DNA of 64,000 bases from Mesorhizobium sp. SARCC-RB16n (GCF_008520305.1 NZ_ML703270.1:135644-199643), one strand, 5' to 3'; numbered from the stretch's first letter, positions 17,343 to 26,064 are shown. Translations and numbers: made by a program. Notes: a model not told the origin generated them from the sequence alone.

Positions 17343-17606
17343 TCACGGAACGTGCGCGTCGAATTCTATAGCAAATCCCGCATCGATCGCGCTTCGCGCT
17401 ATGTGGTCGCCAAGTTCCCAATCCGTGAGTTCGCAAAGCGGAAACATTCTTCTCACGGCGCGGATAACCTCGGACAGCGAAACGCTGGGGCTGTCGACAT
17501 TGTCGATCAGGTAGCGGACAATCGCCTGGCGAACGTCCGTGGGGGCAGTCCTCTGCGCAAGCGCTGGCATCTCCGGCCTATGAATGGAGCCGCGATGCAG
17601 AGCCAT
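17343..17606 (-). CDS. Small hypothetical protein, paralogue of the upstream neighbour
   Basis: 87 residues from ATG at 17606. The stretch SLSEVIRAVRRMFPLCELTDWELGDHIARSAIDAGFAIEFDA aligns, in two blocks, with the neighbour's SIAQAIRAIRTLMPACNATD...ELEEMLAAACIAHMVPVAFDA, so the two arose by tandem duplication. Shared core: S-x4-IRA-x-R-x3-P-x-C-x2-TD-x-EL-x4-A-x3-I-x7-FDA. No known domain was recognised. It overlaps the preceding gene's 3' end by 29 bases and is likely co-transcribed with it behind the Crp/Fnr gene. Confidence 0.6.
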   Translation of the reverse strand: MALHRGSIHRPEMPALAQRTAPTDVRQAIVRYLIDNVDSPSVSLSEVIRAVRRMFPLCELTDWELGDHIARSAIDAGFAIEFDAHVP

Positions 17607-17823
17607 CCGGCCTTGCCGCGTCGAAGGCGACGGGCACCATGTGAGCAATGCAGGCCGCCGCCAGCATCTCCTCCAATTCGTGGTCGGTGGCGTTGCATGC
17701 CGGCATAAGTGTTCGGATGGCGCGGATTGCTTGTGCAATGGAGAGAAAGCGGGCCTTGCCCCTGGAAAGGACATAGGCTTCAGCCGCTCCTTCCACCGTG
17801 ATGGTGTGAAACGTATTGGTCAT
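17578..17823 (-). CDS. Small hypothetical protein, tandem paralogue
   Basis: 81 residues from ATG at 17823, with GGGAGG eight bases upstream. It reads MTNTFHTITVEGAAEAYVLS, then SRGKARFLSIAQAIRAIRTL and a TDHELEEMLAAACIAH helix. It is paralogous to the protein encoded just downstream. It starts 85 bases after the Crp/Fnr stop on the same strand, so the three probably form one transcript. Function unknown; the size and the shared helical core suggest a small regulatory or adapter protein, which is speculation. Confidence 0.65.
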   Translation of the reverse strand: MTNTFHTITVEGAAEAYVLSRGKARFLSIAQAIRAIRTLMPACNATDHELEEMLAAACIAHMVPVAFDAARPDGSASRLHS

Positions 17824-17907
17824 CAAGAATGCCTCCCTGAAAGCCAAGCCAATACGACTTTCGACCAACATGCGGCGGTCTTCAAGGCTATGTCCGATTC
17901 CGGACAT

Positions 17908-18609
17908 TCAGCCGGAGGCGATGCCGAAGTGACGCTGCTCCTCCTCGCCATATGCGCCGTGCGTGAGTTTTATCATTCCGGTGCGGTCGACAATGGTGAT
18001 CTCGCCGCGCCTGGCGTGGACCAGCCCCCGGTATTCAAGCATTTGGAGAGCCGTGGTAACGCCGGGACGTCGGGAACCGAGCATGGTCGCCAGAAATTCA
18101 TGCGTCAGATAGATCATGTTTCCACCAGCGCGGTCGTTGACCATCAGCAACCAGCGGGCCAGCCGTTCCTCGATTTTCGAATGGCCATTGACCAGCGCCG
18201 TCCGCGACGACTGGATCAGGAATGCGTGAGCGTAGCGAAGCAGTGACTCGTGAAGGGTCTGGCTCCCGGCAATCGCAATGCGAAGACGGTCAACCGGCAG
18301 GCACCAGCCGTTGCTGGCGACCTGGATATAGGTTTCGTTAGGAGATCTGTCCTGGCCGAGAACGACCGCAACGCCCGTCATGCCGTCATAGCCGATCAGG
18401 CCGACTTCGCTTTGCCGTCCTCCGGTCATGGCGGCGACCACTGACGCGATACCCGTCTCGGGAAAATAGACGTGCTCGATCGGCTGATATGCGATCTCCA
18501 GCTGGGCCTTGATGGCCAGTTCGACATGATGCATTGATGGCCGTAAACGCGCGAAATCCTCGGGCGTGAGGGTTTTCAAAACGTGGTTGCGAAGGGTGGA
18601 TTGAGGCAT
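17908..18609 (-). CDS. Crp/Fnr family transcriptional regulator
   Basis: 233 residues from ATG at 18609 (MPQSTLRNHVLKTLTPEDFA). The cNMP-like beta-barrel spans about residues 15-130 (YFPETGIASVVAAMTGG, EVGLIGYDGMTGV), and the C-terminal winged helix-turn-helix has LTHEFLATMLGSRRPGVTTALQML (about 170-193). There is no Fnr-type N-terminal cysteine set, so oxygen sensing by Fe-S is unlikely. The reading frame runs on upstream into repeat copy B, which is not coding. It may control the two small genes downstream. Confidence 0.88.
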   Translation of the reverse strand: MPQSTLRNHVLKTLTPEDFARLRPSMHHVELAIKAQLEIAYQPIEHVYFPETGIASVVAAMTGGRQSEVGLIGYDGMTGVAVVLGQDRSPNETYIQVASNGWCLPVDRLRIAIAGSQTLHESLLRYAHAFLIQSSRTALVNGHSKIEERLARWLLMVNDRAGGNMIYLTHEFLATMLGSRRPGVTTALQMLEYRGLVHARRGEITIVDRTGMIKLTHGAYGEEEQRHFGIASG

Positions 18610-18729
18610 GGCTCTTCTCCCTATCGGGCAAGAGCACGTACCTCTCACTGTCGGCTGCATCCGGATAAACGGCGGCCGATGGCTGAGTTTACGCCCCATA
18701 GGCGGGCTTGGCAAACGATTGCGCCCGCG

Positions 18730-18836
18730 GATAATGCATGTCGCCCGGAAGTGTCCTCGGTTCCGGGACAACGACATGCTTAAAATCAAAAGCTTACAGC
18801 AGGTTGGGCGAATCCTATTCGCTGCGACATGCTGTA
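18730..18836 (+). repeat. ~105-bp dispersed repeat, copy B
   Basis: TAATGCATGTCGCCCGGAAG...CGACATGC, then TTACAGCAGGTTGGGCGAATCC and a right end ATTCGCTGCGACATGCTGTAG. It differs from copies A, C and D by a few substitutions. It lies directly upstream of the Crp/Fnr gene and abuts the left end of the 21-bp inverted-repeat segment. Confidence 0.92.
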
Positions 18837-19541
18837 GTGTCTCAGTTTGAAATTTTGCGAGGCGAATTACTTCCGCGTGATCCAGGCCAGCAAGGCGGGG
18901 TGTTCATCCGATGGGACGGGGACAGGGCCTAGTGAAGTAGGTCTATGCGTGCCTGTCAGTGTGGCGGAGCCGACAAACGCCCCGTTTCAACCTCAAAAAG
19001 AATACTGGCTCGAAAAACCAAATCTCCGCCGCCATCTCTGACCACGATCACCAGCTTGTGGTCATCGCCATCCGGAAGCGCGTTTCTCGTCATCTCTGCA
19101 AGGAAACTGATTGCTTCATACCTGACAGCGGCAACGTCTTGGCACTCTGTGCCACCATCGTCAGGAAATCTCGTTCCGTTGTTGTCGAGGTGGAAATAAT
19201 AGAGCGCCATCGCGGAACTCCCGGAGAATAGTCCGGCCCGCTCATCGAGTGACACAGGAGTTCGCAGGCCGGACCATGTGCCGGCTTTTGAGGGACTGGC
19301 CGGTGACTGTTAGAACGTGCGCCTTGGCGGGCCTGTGCGCAATGGCATGTCCGAATGCGTACATCGGCGTGCGGAGAGCCCGTCGGGCGCATTAAGAAAC
19401 AGACAGGGAAGTCCACTTGGGCGGGCTCTTGTAAGTCCCCCGCTTTCCAGGCCTGGGGCCACAGCGTCCATCTTTCCCCACGCTTTCCGCTGGCCCGCGA
19501 CGACGGCTTTTTGCGCCGTCAAATTTCAAACTGAGACACTA
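18835..19541. mobile_element. Putative small mobile element bounded by perfect 21-bp inverted repeats
   Basis: TAGTGTCTCAGTTTGAAATTT at 18835-18855 and its exact reverse complement at 19521-19541 enclose about 665 bases. Both ends carry TA outermost, as expected for TA-target elements of the IS630/Tc1 type with 19-bp terminal repeats. No transposase is recognisable inside; the only supported gene is the DUF6894-like protein. The left end sits at the TA of the GCTGTA terminus of repeat copy B, as though inserted there. 19211-19520 shows no supported gene. It may be a non-autonomous (MITE-like) or decayed insertion sequence. Confidence 0.6.
18956..19210 (-). CDS. DUF6894-like small protein
   Basis: 84 residues from ATG at 19210. 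The start MALYYFHLDNNGTRFPDDGG and the AVRYEAISFLAEMTR helix with LVIVVRDGGGDLVFRASI are the pattern of the DUF6894 family of rhizobial small proteins (YFH near the N-terminus, D-x-x-G/E, a central Ala-rich helix, and V-R-D-x-x-G strand). Function is unknown. It lies inside the 21-bp inverted-repeat segment and could be its cargo. A longer frame upstream is less likely because the family starts at this Met. Confidence 0.7.
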   Translation of the reverse strand: MALYYFHLDNNGTRFPDDGGTECQDVAAVRYEAISFLAEMTRNALPDGDDHKLVIVVRDGGGDLVFRASILFEVETGRLSAPPH

Positions 19542-19625
19542 CCCACTACCCGCCGGCGTCGGGCGACGCCACTCGAAGGCAATTCTTCTTTCGACGGACG
19601 GACGAACGGCTTTTGGCCCGTCCCA

Positions 19626-20774
19626 TCACCACTCGGCGAAGGAGCCGTCCTTGTGGCGCCAGATCGGGTTGCGCCAGCGGTGACCTTCCTTGGCCCGCTC
19701 CTTGACATAGTCCTCGTCGATCTCGACGCCGAGCCCCGGGCCGTCGGGGATGGTGACATAGCCGTCCTCGTAGCGGAAGACATCCTTGTTGGCGGCGTAG
19801 TCGAGCAGGTCGTTGCCGGCGTTGTAGTGAATGCCGAGGCTCTGCTCTTGGATGAAGCAATTGTAGCTGACCGCGTCGAGCTGCAGGCAGGCAGCAAGTG
19901 CGATGGGCCCGAGCGGGCAGTGCGGCGCCACCGCCACGTCATAGGCTTCCGCCATCGCCGCGATCTTGCGGCACTCGGTGATGCCGCCGGCATGCGACAG
20001 GTCGGGCTGGATGATGTCGACGACGCCTTCCTCGAACACGGACTTGAAGTCCCAGCGGCTGTAGAGCCGCTCGCCCAGCGCGATCGGTGTCGAGCCTAGG
20101 GCGGCGATCTCCTTCAGCGCTTCGCGGTTTTCACTAAGCACCGGCTCCTCGATGAACATCAGCCGGTAGGGTTCCAGCTCCTTGACCAGGATGCGCGCCA
20201 TTGGCCGGTGCACGCGGCCATGGAAATCGACGGCGATGCCGATATTGGGCCCGACGGCCTCGCGCACCATCGCGACGCGCTCGACGGCTGCATCTATTCT
20301 GTCGTGGCTGTCGACGATCTGCAGTTCCTCGGTGCCGTTCATCTTAAGTGCCAGGAAGCCGCGCGCCACCACTTCCCTGGCGCCCGCCGCCACCTCCGCC
20401 GGCCGGTCGCCGCCGATCCAGGAATAGACCTTGATGGTGTCGCGCAGTCTGCCGCCGAGCAGTTCATGCACTGGTACGCCGAGCGCCTTGCCCTTGATGT
20501 CCCACAGCGCCTGGTCGATGCCGGCAATGGCGCTCATCAGGATCGGCCCGCCGCGGTAGAAGCCGCCGCGATGCATCACCGTCCAGTGATCCTCGATCAG
20601 ACGAGGATCCTTGCCGATGAGATAATCGCCAAGCTCCTTGACCGCCGCTTCGACCGTCAGCGCGCGGCCTTCGACCACGGGCTCTCCCCAGCCGGTGACG
20701 CCGGCATCGGTCTCGATCTTCAGGAACAGCCAGCGCGGCGGAACGATGTAGGTGGTGAGCGAGATGATTTTCAT
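19626..20774 (-). CDS. dgoD: Mandelate racemase/muconate lactonising family dehydratase, galactonate dehydratase-like
   Basis: 382 residues, the size of D-galactonate dehydratase. The N-terminal cap has [20 protein letters not shown]. The barrel shows acid ligands in [22 protein letters not shown] and [12 protein letters not shown], and the catalytic His region is [19 protein letters not shown]. DgoD dehydrates D-galactonate to 2-keto-3-deoxygalactonate; related sugar acids (arabinonate, fuconate) are alternatives. It shares an operon with the GntR regulator 9 bases upstream and faces an AraFGH-like importer, so an acid from an imported pentose or galactose is the likely substrate. Confidence 0.85.
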   Translation of the reverse strand: MKIISLTTYIVPPRWLFLKIETDAGVTGWGEPVVEGRALTVEAAVKELGDYLIGKDPRLIEDHWTVMHRGGFYRGGPILMSAIAGIDQALWDIKGKALGVPVHELLGGRLRDTIKVYSWIGGDRPAEVAAGAREVVARGFLALKMNGTEELQIVDSHDRIDAAVERVAMVREAVGPNIGIAVDFHGRVHRPMARILVKELEPYRLMFIEEPVLSENREALKEIAALGSTPIALGERLYSRWDFKSVFEEGVVDIIQPDLSHAGGITECRKIAAMAEAYDVAVAPHCPLGPIALAACLQLDAVSYNCFIQEQSLGIHYNAGNDLLDYAANKDVFRYEDGYVTIPDGPGLGVEIDEDYVKERAKEGHRWRNPIWRHKDGSFAEW

Positions 20775-20782
20775 GCGCGGTC

Positions 20783-21529
20783 TCAGTTGTTCTTGAGTTT
20801 CTTGGCGCTGACGAGGTCGCGCGCCGCAAGGTCGAGGATCCGGTTGGCCGCCCCACGCGCCGCCTCCGCGTCGCGCATGCGCAGTGCCTCCACCACCTCG
20901 CGGTGTGCCGACACCGCCTCCATGCGCCTTTCAAGCGAGATTGTCGCCGAGGCTTCCAGCGAGAACTTCAGCCCCGTGTCGATCAGATTGCCGATCTGGC
21001 GAAAGATCGGATTGTGGCTCGCGGCATAGACGATCTGGTGGAAGGCGATATCGCTGCGCGAGAAGGCGGCGAGATCCTCGCCGGCACCGGCCATGCCGCG
21101 CCATGCGACTTCCAGATCGGCGATCTCCTGCAGTGTCGCACGCGTGGCGGCAAGCTCGGCGACCAGCGGCTCGATGGCGCGGCGTGTCTCCAGGATGGCG
21201 TCGAACAGCTTGTCGTCCAGCGCATGCGGCGCGTGCCAGGCCAGCACCTGCGGGTCGATGATGTTCCAGTCGTCCTCGTTGCAGACGACCGTGCCGACGC
21301 GGGGCCGCGACAGCACCAGCCCTTTGGCGGCAAGAACCTTCAAGGCTTCGCGGATCACGGTGCGGCTGACGCCATACTCGACGCCGAGTTCGTTTTCGGT
21401 GGGCAGCGAAGAGCCGGCCGGATAGCGTCCTGAAAAGATGTCGGAGGCAATGGCCCTCGTCACATCGGGCATGACGCGCGGGCGGCGCGTGGCCGTGTCG
21501 GCTGAAGCCTTCTTAGACGTTTCGGTCAC
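20783..21529 (-). CDS. GntR/FadR family transcriptional regulator (DgoR-like)
   Basis: 248 residues. The N-terminal winged helix is [20 protein letters not shown] then [29 protein letters not shown] (about residues 24-72). The C-terminal FCD ligand domain has metal/ligand positions [30 protein letters not shown] and [15 protein letters not shown]. FadR-type regulators in this position (divergent from an importer, upstream of a dehydratase) usually repress and are released by the sugar acid or its keto product. An inverted repeat at 21639-21671 in the divergent promoter region is a candidate operator. Confidence 0.9.
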   Translation of the reverse strand: MTETSKKASADTATRRPRVMPDVTRAIASDIFSGRYPAGSSLPTENELGVEYGVSRTVIREALKVLAAKGLVLSRPRVGTVVCNEDDWNIIDPQVLAWHAPHALDDKLFDAILETRRAIEPLVAELAATRATLQEIADLEVAWRGMAGAGEDLAAFSRSDIAFHQIVYAASHNPIFRQIGNLIDTGLKFSLEASATISLERRMEAVSAHREVVEALRMRDAEAARGAANRILDLAARDLVSAKKLKNN

Positions 21530-21638
21530 CTCAGCCCTCCTCCAAGGCGGCGAACCCGCTGATTTCGCACAACCGGCCCGGCCTTACCGGATGCGGATGA
21601 TTTGCGCCAGCGATCCTTGGTCAGAGCATGTATCTTAA

Positions 21639-21671
21639 TTATCATACCAGATCAATTGACGAGTATGATAA
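21639..21671. promoter_or_regulatory. Candidate GntR operator (9-bp inverted repeat)
   Basis: TTATCATAC and GTATGATAA are exact reverse complements separated by 15 bases, in the divergent spacer between the regulator and the binding-protein gene, about 60-90 bases before the latter's start. Position and symmetry suit an autoregulated dimeric repressor. Binding itself is an inference. Confidence 0.5.
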
Positions 21672-21730
21672 AAGCGAATACAGACTCCAGCACCCGGGCC
21701 GAGCGCCCGGCCTATCGCTGGGAGGTAATC

Positions 21731-22720
21731 ATGCGACTTTTGAAGACCGCGCTCGTCGCGGGCGCGCTTGCCGTGCTGTCCGTCACGACCATCGCTGCAT
21801 ATGCTCAGGACACCAAGATCGGCTTCATCGTCAAACAGCCCGAGGAGCCGTGGTTCCAGGACGAATGGAAGTTCGCCGACCAGGCCGCCAAGGAAAAGGG
21901 TTTTACCCTCGTCAAGATCGGCGCCGAGGACGGTGAGAAGCTGATGTCGGCGATCGACAATCTCGGCGCGCAGGGCGCGCAGGGCTTCATCGTCTGCACA
22001 CCCGACGTGAAGCTTGGCCCCGGCATCGTCGCCAAGGCCGCTGCCAACAATCTCAAGCTGATGACCGTCGACGACCGCCTGGTCGGCGCCGACGGCAAGG
22101 CGCTCGAAGACGTGCCGCATATGGGCATCTCGGCCACCAAGATCGGCGAGGCCGTCGGCCAGGCGATCGTCGACGAAATGAAGGCACGGGGCTGGAAGGC
22201 CGACGAGGTCGGCGCGATCCGCGTTTCCTATGACCAGTTGCCGACCGCCGTCGACCGCGTCGAAGGCGCCATCTCGGTGCTGAAGGCGAACGGCTTCAAG
22301 GCCGGGAACATCTTTGACGCTCCCCAGGCCAAGACCGATACCGAAGCAGCGCTCAATGCGGCGACGGTGGTGCTCAACGCCCATGCCGACATCAAGAAGT
22401 GGGTCTCCTTCGGCCTCAACGACGAGGCCGTGCTCGGAGCCGTGCGCGCTTCCGAAAGCGTCGGCATCCCGGCCGATGGCATGATCGGCGTCGGCATCGG
22501 CGGCGCGGATTCGGCGATCAACGAGTTCAAGAAGCCGACCGCCACCGGCTTTGTCGGCACGGTGATCATCTCGCCGAAGCGGCACGGCTACGAGACGGCG
22601 CTCAACATGTATGACTGGGTCGCCAACAACAAGGAACCGGAGAAGCTGATCCTGACCTCCGGCGCGCTCGCCAAGCGCGACGACTACCAGAAGGTCCGCC
22701 AGGGCCTCGGCATCGAATAA
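21731..22720 (+). CDS. Periplasmic sugar-binding protein (AraF-like)
   Basis: 329 residues from ATG at 21731 (GGGAGG 6 bases upstream, MRLLKTALVAGALAVLSVTT signal peptide, cleavage near AYA-QDT). The fold is the periplasmic-binding-protein I type: TKIGFIVKQPEEPWFQDEWKFADQAAKEKGF, GAQGFIVCTPDVKLG, TVDDRLV, and ISPKRHGYETALNMYDW. These strings resemble AraF, the L-arabinose-binding protein, more than ribose or galactose homologues. It feeds the ATPase and permease encoded immediately downstream and is separated from them by a stabilising hairpin. Confidence 0.88.
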   Translation: MRLLKTALVAGALAVLSVTTIAAYAQDTKIGFIVKQPEEPWFQDEWKFADQAAKEKGFTLVKIGAEDGEKLMSAIDNLGAQGAQGFIVCTPDVKLGPGIVAKAAANNLKLMTVDDRLVGADGKALEDVPHMGISATKIGEAVGQAIVDEMKARGWKADEVGAIRVSYDQLPTAVDRVEGAISVLKANGFKAGNIFDAPQAKTDTEAALNAATVVLNAHADIKKWVSFGLNDEAVLGAVRASESVGIPADGMIGVGIGGADSAINEFKKPTATGFVGTVIISPKRHGYETALNMYDWVANNKEPEKLILTSGALAKRDDYQKVRQGLGIE

Positions 22721-22731
22721 TTCCCCCTGTA

Positions 22732-22766
22732 CAAACAGGCGGCGGGCTCGTCCCGCCGCCTGTTTG
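22732..22766 (+). promoter_or_regulatory. 15-bp intercistronic hairpin after the binding-protein gene
   Basis: CAAACAGGCGGCGGG and CCCGCCGCCTGTTTG form a perfect 15-bp stem around CTCGT. It has no following T-run beyond the arm. It starts 12 bases after the binding-protein stop and ends 22 bases before the ATPase start, the typical place for an mRNA stabiliser/partial terminator that keeps binding protein in excess. Confidence 0.75.
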
Positions 22767-22788
22767 CTGTGGTACAAAAGGAACGCCC

Positions 22789-24300
22789 GTGTCCTTTCTC
22801 GACTTCTCGCACATCACCAAGACCTATCCGGGTGTCAAGGCGCTGTCGGATGTGTCGTTCGGCGTCGACAAGGGCGCCGTGCATGGCCTGATGGGCGAAA
22901 ACGGCGCCGGCAAATCCACCCTGATCAAGATCCTTTCCGGCGACCAGCATGCCGATATTGGCGAGATACGCATCGACGGCAAGGTCCAGGCCTATGCCTC
23001 GACAGGGGATGCCTTCGACAATGGCGTCATCGTCATCCACCAGGAACTGCAACTCGTCCCGGAACTCACCGTCGCCGAAAATCTCAGCCTCGGCCGCTTT
23101 CCCGCCAATGCCGGCGTCATCGCGCGTGGCAAGATGCTGGAGGACGTCGGCGCCAAGCTGAAATCGGCCGGCATCGACATCGATATCAGCCGCAAGGTCA
23201 AGACCCTGTCCATCGGCGAGCGGCAGATGGTCGAGATCGCCAAGGCGATCATGCTCGACGCGCGCGTCATCGCGCTGGACGAGCCGACCTCGTCGCTGTC
23301 GTCACGCGAAAGCGAAATCCTGTTTGCCCTGATCGACCGCCTGCGCGGCGAGGGCAAGGTCATCATCTATGTCTCGCATCGGCTCGACGAGGTGTTCCGG
23401 CTTTGCGACAGCCTGACCGTGCTGCGCGATGGCAAGCTCGCGGCGCACCATACATCGCTGAAGGACGTCACCCGCGACCAGGTCGTCGCCGAAATGGTCG
23501 GCCGTGAAATCTCCGACATTTGGGGTTTTCGCCCACGCAAGGCAGGCGATGTCAGACTCAAGGTCGAGGCCCTTTCCGGAACAAAACTGAAGACGCCGGC
23601 CAGCTTCGAGGCACGCGCCGGCGAAATCGTCGGCTTCTTCGGCCTGATCGGCGCAGGGCGCTCGGAACTGATGCGGCTGGTCTTTGGCGCCGACCCACGG
23701 TCGAGCGGCGTCATCAGCGTCGACGGCAAGGTTGTTCATGCCACCGATCCCCATGACGCGATCCGCGCCGGCATCGTGCTGTGCTCGGAGGACCGCAAGC
23801 ATGACGGTATCATTCAGGGCCGTTCGATCGAGGAGAACATCAACATCTCGTCGCGGCGCCATCACGCGCGCTTCGGCATCTTGAACCGCGCCAGCGAGAT
23901 CGCCGCCGCCGAGACCTTCATCAAGAAGCTCAAGGTGCGCACACCCTCGCGCAAGCAGGACATCATCAACCTCTCCGGCGGCAACCAGCAGAAGGTCATC
24001 CTTGGCCGTTGGCTGTCGGAGCAGGGTGTACGGGTCCTCATCGTCGACGAGCCGACGCGCGGCATCGATGTCGGCGCCAAATCCGAAATCTACGAACTGC
24101 TCTACCAGCTTGCCGGGGACGGCATGGCCATCGTCGTCGTCTCGTCCGAGCTGCCGGAGGTGATGGGCATTTGCGACCGCATCCTGGTGATGTGCGGCGG
24201 GCGCATCAGCGCCGAGCTCACGCGGGAAAAATTCGCCGAGAAGGCGATCCTGGCCGCGGCACTTCCTGACACCAAAACCCCCGACGCGATCGCATCCTGA
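22789..24300 (+). CDS. Sugar ABC transporter ATPase with two nucleotide-binding domains (AraG-like)
   Basis: 503 residues from GTG at 22789. NBD1: Walker A GENGAGKST (about residues 36-44), signature LSIGERQMVEIAKA, Walker B VIALDEPTSSLS. NBD2: degenerate A site LIGAGRSELMR, signature LSGGNQQKVILGR, Walker B LIVDEPTRGIDVG. The Gly-Arg-Ser form of the second A site and the double arrangement are standard for AraG/RbsA/MglA. It powers uptake of the sugar bound by the AraF-like protein. Its stop is followed 9 bases later by the permease start. Confidence 0.93.
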   Translation: MSFLDFSHITKTYPGVKALSDVSFGVDKGAVHGLMGENGAGKSTLIKILSGDQHADIGEIRIDGKVQAYASTGDAFDNGVIVIHQELQLVPELTVAENLSLGRFPANAGVIARGKMLEDVGAKLKSAGIDIDISRKVKTLSIGERQMVEIAKAIMLDARVIALDEPTSSLSSRESEILFALIDRLRGEGKVIIYVSHRLDEVFRLCDSLTVLRDGKLAAHHTSLKDVTRDQVVAEMVGREISDIWGFRPRKAGDVRLKVEALSGTKLKTPASFEARAGEIVGFFGLIGAGRSELMRLVFGADPRSSGVISVDGKVVHATDPHDAIRAGIVLCSEDRKHDGIIQGRSIEENINISSRRHHARFGILNRASEIAAAETFIKKLKVRTPSRKQDIINLSGGNQQKVILGRWLSEQGVRVLIVDEPTRGIDVGAKSEIYELLYQLAGDGMAIVVVSSELPEVMGICDRILVMCGGRISAELTREKFAEKAILAAALPDTKTPDAIAS

Positions 24301-24309
24301 GGACCTGAC

Positions 24310-25260
24310 ATGACCTATCAGTTGAAGAAGATCCTGCTCGGCGAACAGGGGCTCGTCGTCATCTTTGTCGTTGCCTTCGCGCTGGTCTCGCTGCTGGTTC
24401 CCAATTTCCTCACCGACCGCAACATGCTTGGCCTGCTGCAGTCGGTGGTCACCGTCGGCATCGTCGCCTGCACCATGATGTTCTGCCTTGCGGCGCGCGA
24501 CTTCGACCTGTCAGTTGGCTCGATCGTCGCTTTCGCCGGCATGGTCGCGGTGATGGCGTCGAACTACACGGGCTCTATCCTGCTTGGCCTCTTGGCGGCA
24601 ATCGCCTGCGGCGCCTTCGTCGGCTTCATCAACGGCGTCGTCATCGCCAAATTCCGCATCAACGCGCTGATCACGACGCTGGCGACCATGCAGATCGTGC
24701 GTGGCCTGGCACTTATTGCATCCGACGGGCGCGCCGTCGGCATCAACAGCCCTGATTTCTATCAGCTCGCACTGTCGAAATTTTTGGGCATACCGACCCC
24801 AGTCTGGGTGCTGGTCGTCCTGTTCGGCATCTTTGGCTTCGTGCTCAACCGCACCGTCTTCGGCAAGAACACGCTGGCCATTGGCGGCAATCCTGAAGCG
24901 TCGCGGCTTGCCGGCGTCAATGTCGACCGCACGCGCATATGGATTTTTGCCCTGCAAGGCGTCGTCTGCGGTATCGCCGGTATCCTGCTGGCCTCGCGCA
25001 TCACCTCGGGCCAACCCAACGCGGCGGTTGGGCTTGAGCTCTCGGTCATCTCGGCCTGCGTGCTCGGCGGCGTGTCGCTTGCCGGCGGACGTGCCACAAT
25101 GTCGGGCGTCATCGTCGGCGTGCTGATCATGGGCATCGCCGAGAATGCCATGAACCTGCTCAACATTCCGGCCTTCTACCAGTACATCGTGCGCGGCGTG
25201 ATCCTGCTGCTCGCCGTGCTGCTCGACAATCTGCGCTCGTCGGCTTTGGGCCGGCGTTGA
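24310..25260 (+). CDS. Sugar ABC transporter permease (AraH-like)
   Basis: 316 residues with eight to ten hydrophobic segments. It has the family segment MMFCLAARDFDLSVGSIVAFAG (about residues 57-78), GVVIAKFRINALITTLATMQIVRGLALI, and the cytoplasmic loop GGNPEASRLAGVNVDR, all characteristic of BPD_transp_2 permeases such as AraH/RbsC. It completes the binding protein-ATPase-permease importer. A short-chain dehydrogenase follows after 24 bases, suggesting one operon. Confidence 0.92.
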   Translation: MTYQLKKILLGEQGLVVIFVVAFALVSLLVPNFLTDRNMLGLLQSVVTVGIVACTMMFCLAARDFDLSVGSIVAFAGMVAVMASNYTGSILLGLLAAIACGAFVGFINGVVIAKFRINALITTLATMQIVRGLALIASDGRAVGINSPDFYQLALSKFLGIPTPVWVLVVLFGIFGFVLNRTVFGKNTLAIGGNPEASRLAGVNVDRTRIWIFALQGVVCGIAGILLASRITSGQPNAAVGLELSVISACVLGGVSLAGGRATMSGVIVGVLIMGIAENAMNLLNIPAFYQYIVRGVILLLAVLLDNLRSSALGRR

Positions 25261-25284
25261 TCGTCTTCGACTGGAGTGACACCC

Positions 25285-26064
25285 ATGGCTGAGCGCCTGT
25301 CCGGCAAACGCATCTTTCTGACCGGTGCCGCGCAAGGCATCGGTCTTGCTATCGCCGAGGCCTGTCTTGCCGAGGGTGCGAAATTGTTCCTCGTCGACCA
25401 GGACGGCACGTTGCTGGACAAGACCGTCGCCAGCCTTGCGGCACCAAAGGGGCATGTCGGGCATGCGACAGCCGACATCAGCGACGGGGCGGTGATAACC
25501 GCTGCCGTTGCCCGCGCGACCGCCGAACTCGGCCCGATCAACGCGCTGATCAACAATGCTGGCATGAACGTCTTCTCGACACCGCTCGAAGCCACCGAGG
25601 AGGAGTGGAATCGCAATTTCGAGGTCAACGTCAAGGGCGCCTGGAATTGCAGCAAGGCGGTGCTGCCGGGCATACTCGCCCATGGCGGCGGGGCGATCCT
25701 CAACATCGCCTCGACCCACAGCTTCACCATCATTCCACACACATTCCCTTATCCCGTCGCCAAGCACGCCCTGCTTGGCCTGACCAAGTCGCTGGCGCTT
25801 GAATATGCCGGGCAAGGCGTGCGCGTGAACGCGCTCGCGCCGGGCTATGTCGAGACGCAGAAGGCCATCGACTACTGGAACGGTTTTCCCGATCCGGCGG
25901 TGGCGCGCGCCACCACCATGGCGCTGCATCCCGGCGGACGCATCGCCTCGGCGAGCGAGATCGCCCTTGCCGCCGTGTTCATGATTTCCGACGAGTGCCC
26001 GTTCATGAACGCGGCGACCCTCGTCGTCGATGGCGGGCTGAGCCAGCTTCAGCACCCCGCCTGA
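25285..26064 (+). CDS. Short-chain dehydrogenase, sugar dehydrogenase candidate
   Basis: 259 residues from ATG at 25285 (GGAG 8 bases upstream; the GTG at 25276 is inferior). It has LTGAAQGIGLAIAEACLAEG (cofactor), NNAGMNVF, catalytic Ser in NIASTHSF, YPVAKHALLGLTKSLALEY (Tyr/Lys) and VNALAPGYVETQ. Standing last in an AraFGH-like operon and near a galactonate dehydratase-like gene, it may oxidise the imported pentose or galactose to its lactone, as L-arabinose/L-fucose/galactose SDRs do (inference). Confidence 0.87.
   Translation: MAERLSGKRIFLTGAAQGIGLAIAEACLAEGAKLFLVDQDGTLLDKTVASLAAPKGHVGHATADISDGAVITAAVARATAELGPINALINNAGMNVFSTPLEATEEEWNRNFEVNVKGAWNCSKAVLPGILAHGGGAILNIASTHSFTIIPHTFPYPVAKHALLGLTKSLALEYAGQGVRVNALAPGYVETQKAIDYWNGFPDPAVARATTMALHPGGRIASASEIALAAVFMISDECPFMNAATLVVDGGLSQLQHPA

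Noticed and set aside
18610-18789. N-terminal extension of the Crp/Fnr frame
   Set aside because: The extra 60 residues come from repeat copy B, and the same MSLSRNRGHFRATCI string appears in a frame over copy A; the conserved start is at 18609.
19211-19520. Transposase remnant reading inward from the right 21-bp repeat
   Set aside because: Two short Arg/Gly/Pro-rich frames were noticed, but neither has transposase motifs and both stop early.
21635-22777. 380-residue minus-strand frame opposite the AraF-like gene
   Set aside because: Shadow of a well-supported binding protein; composition is not protein-like.
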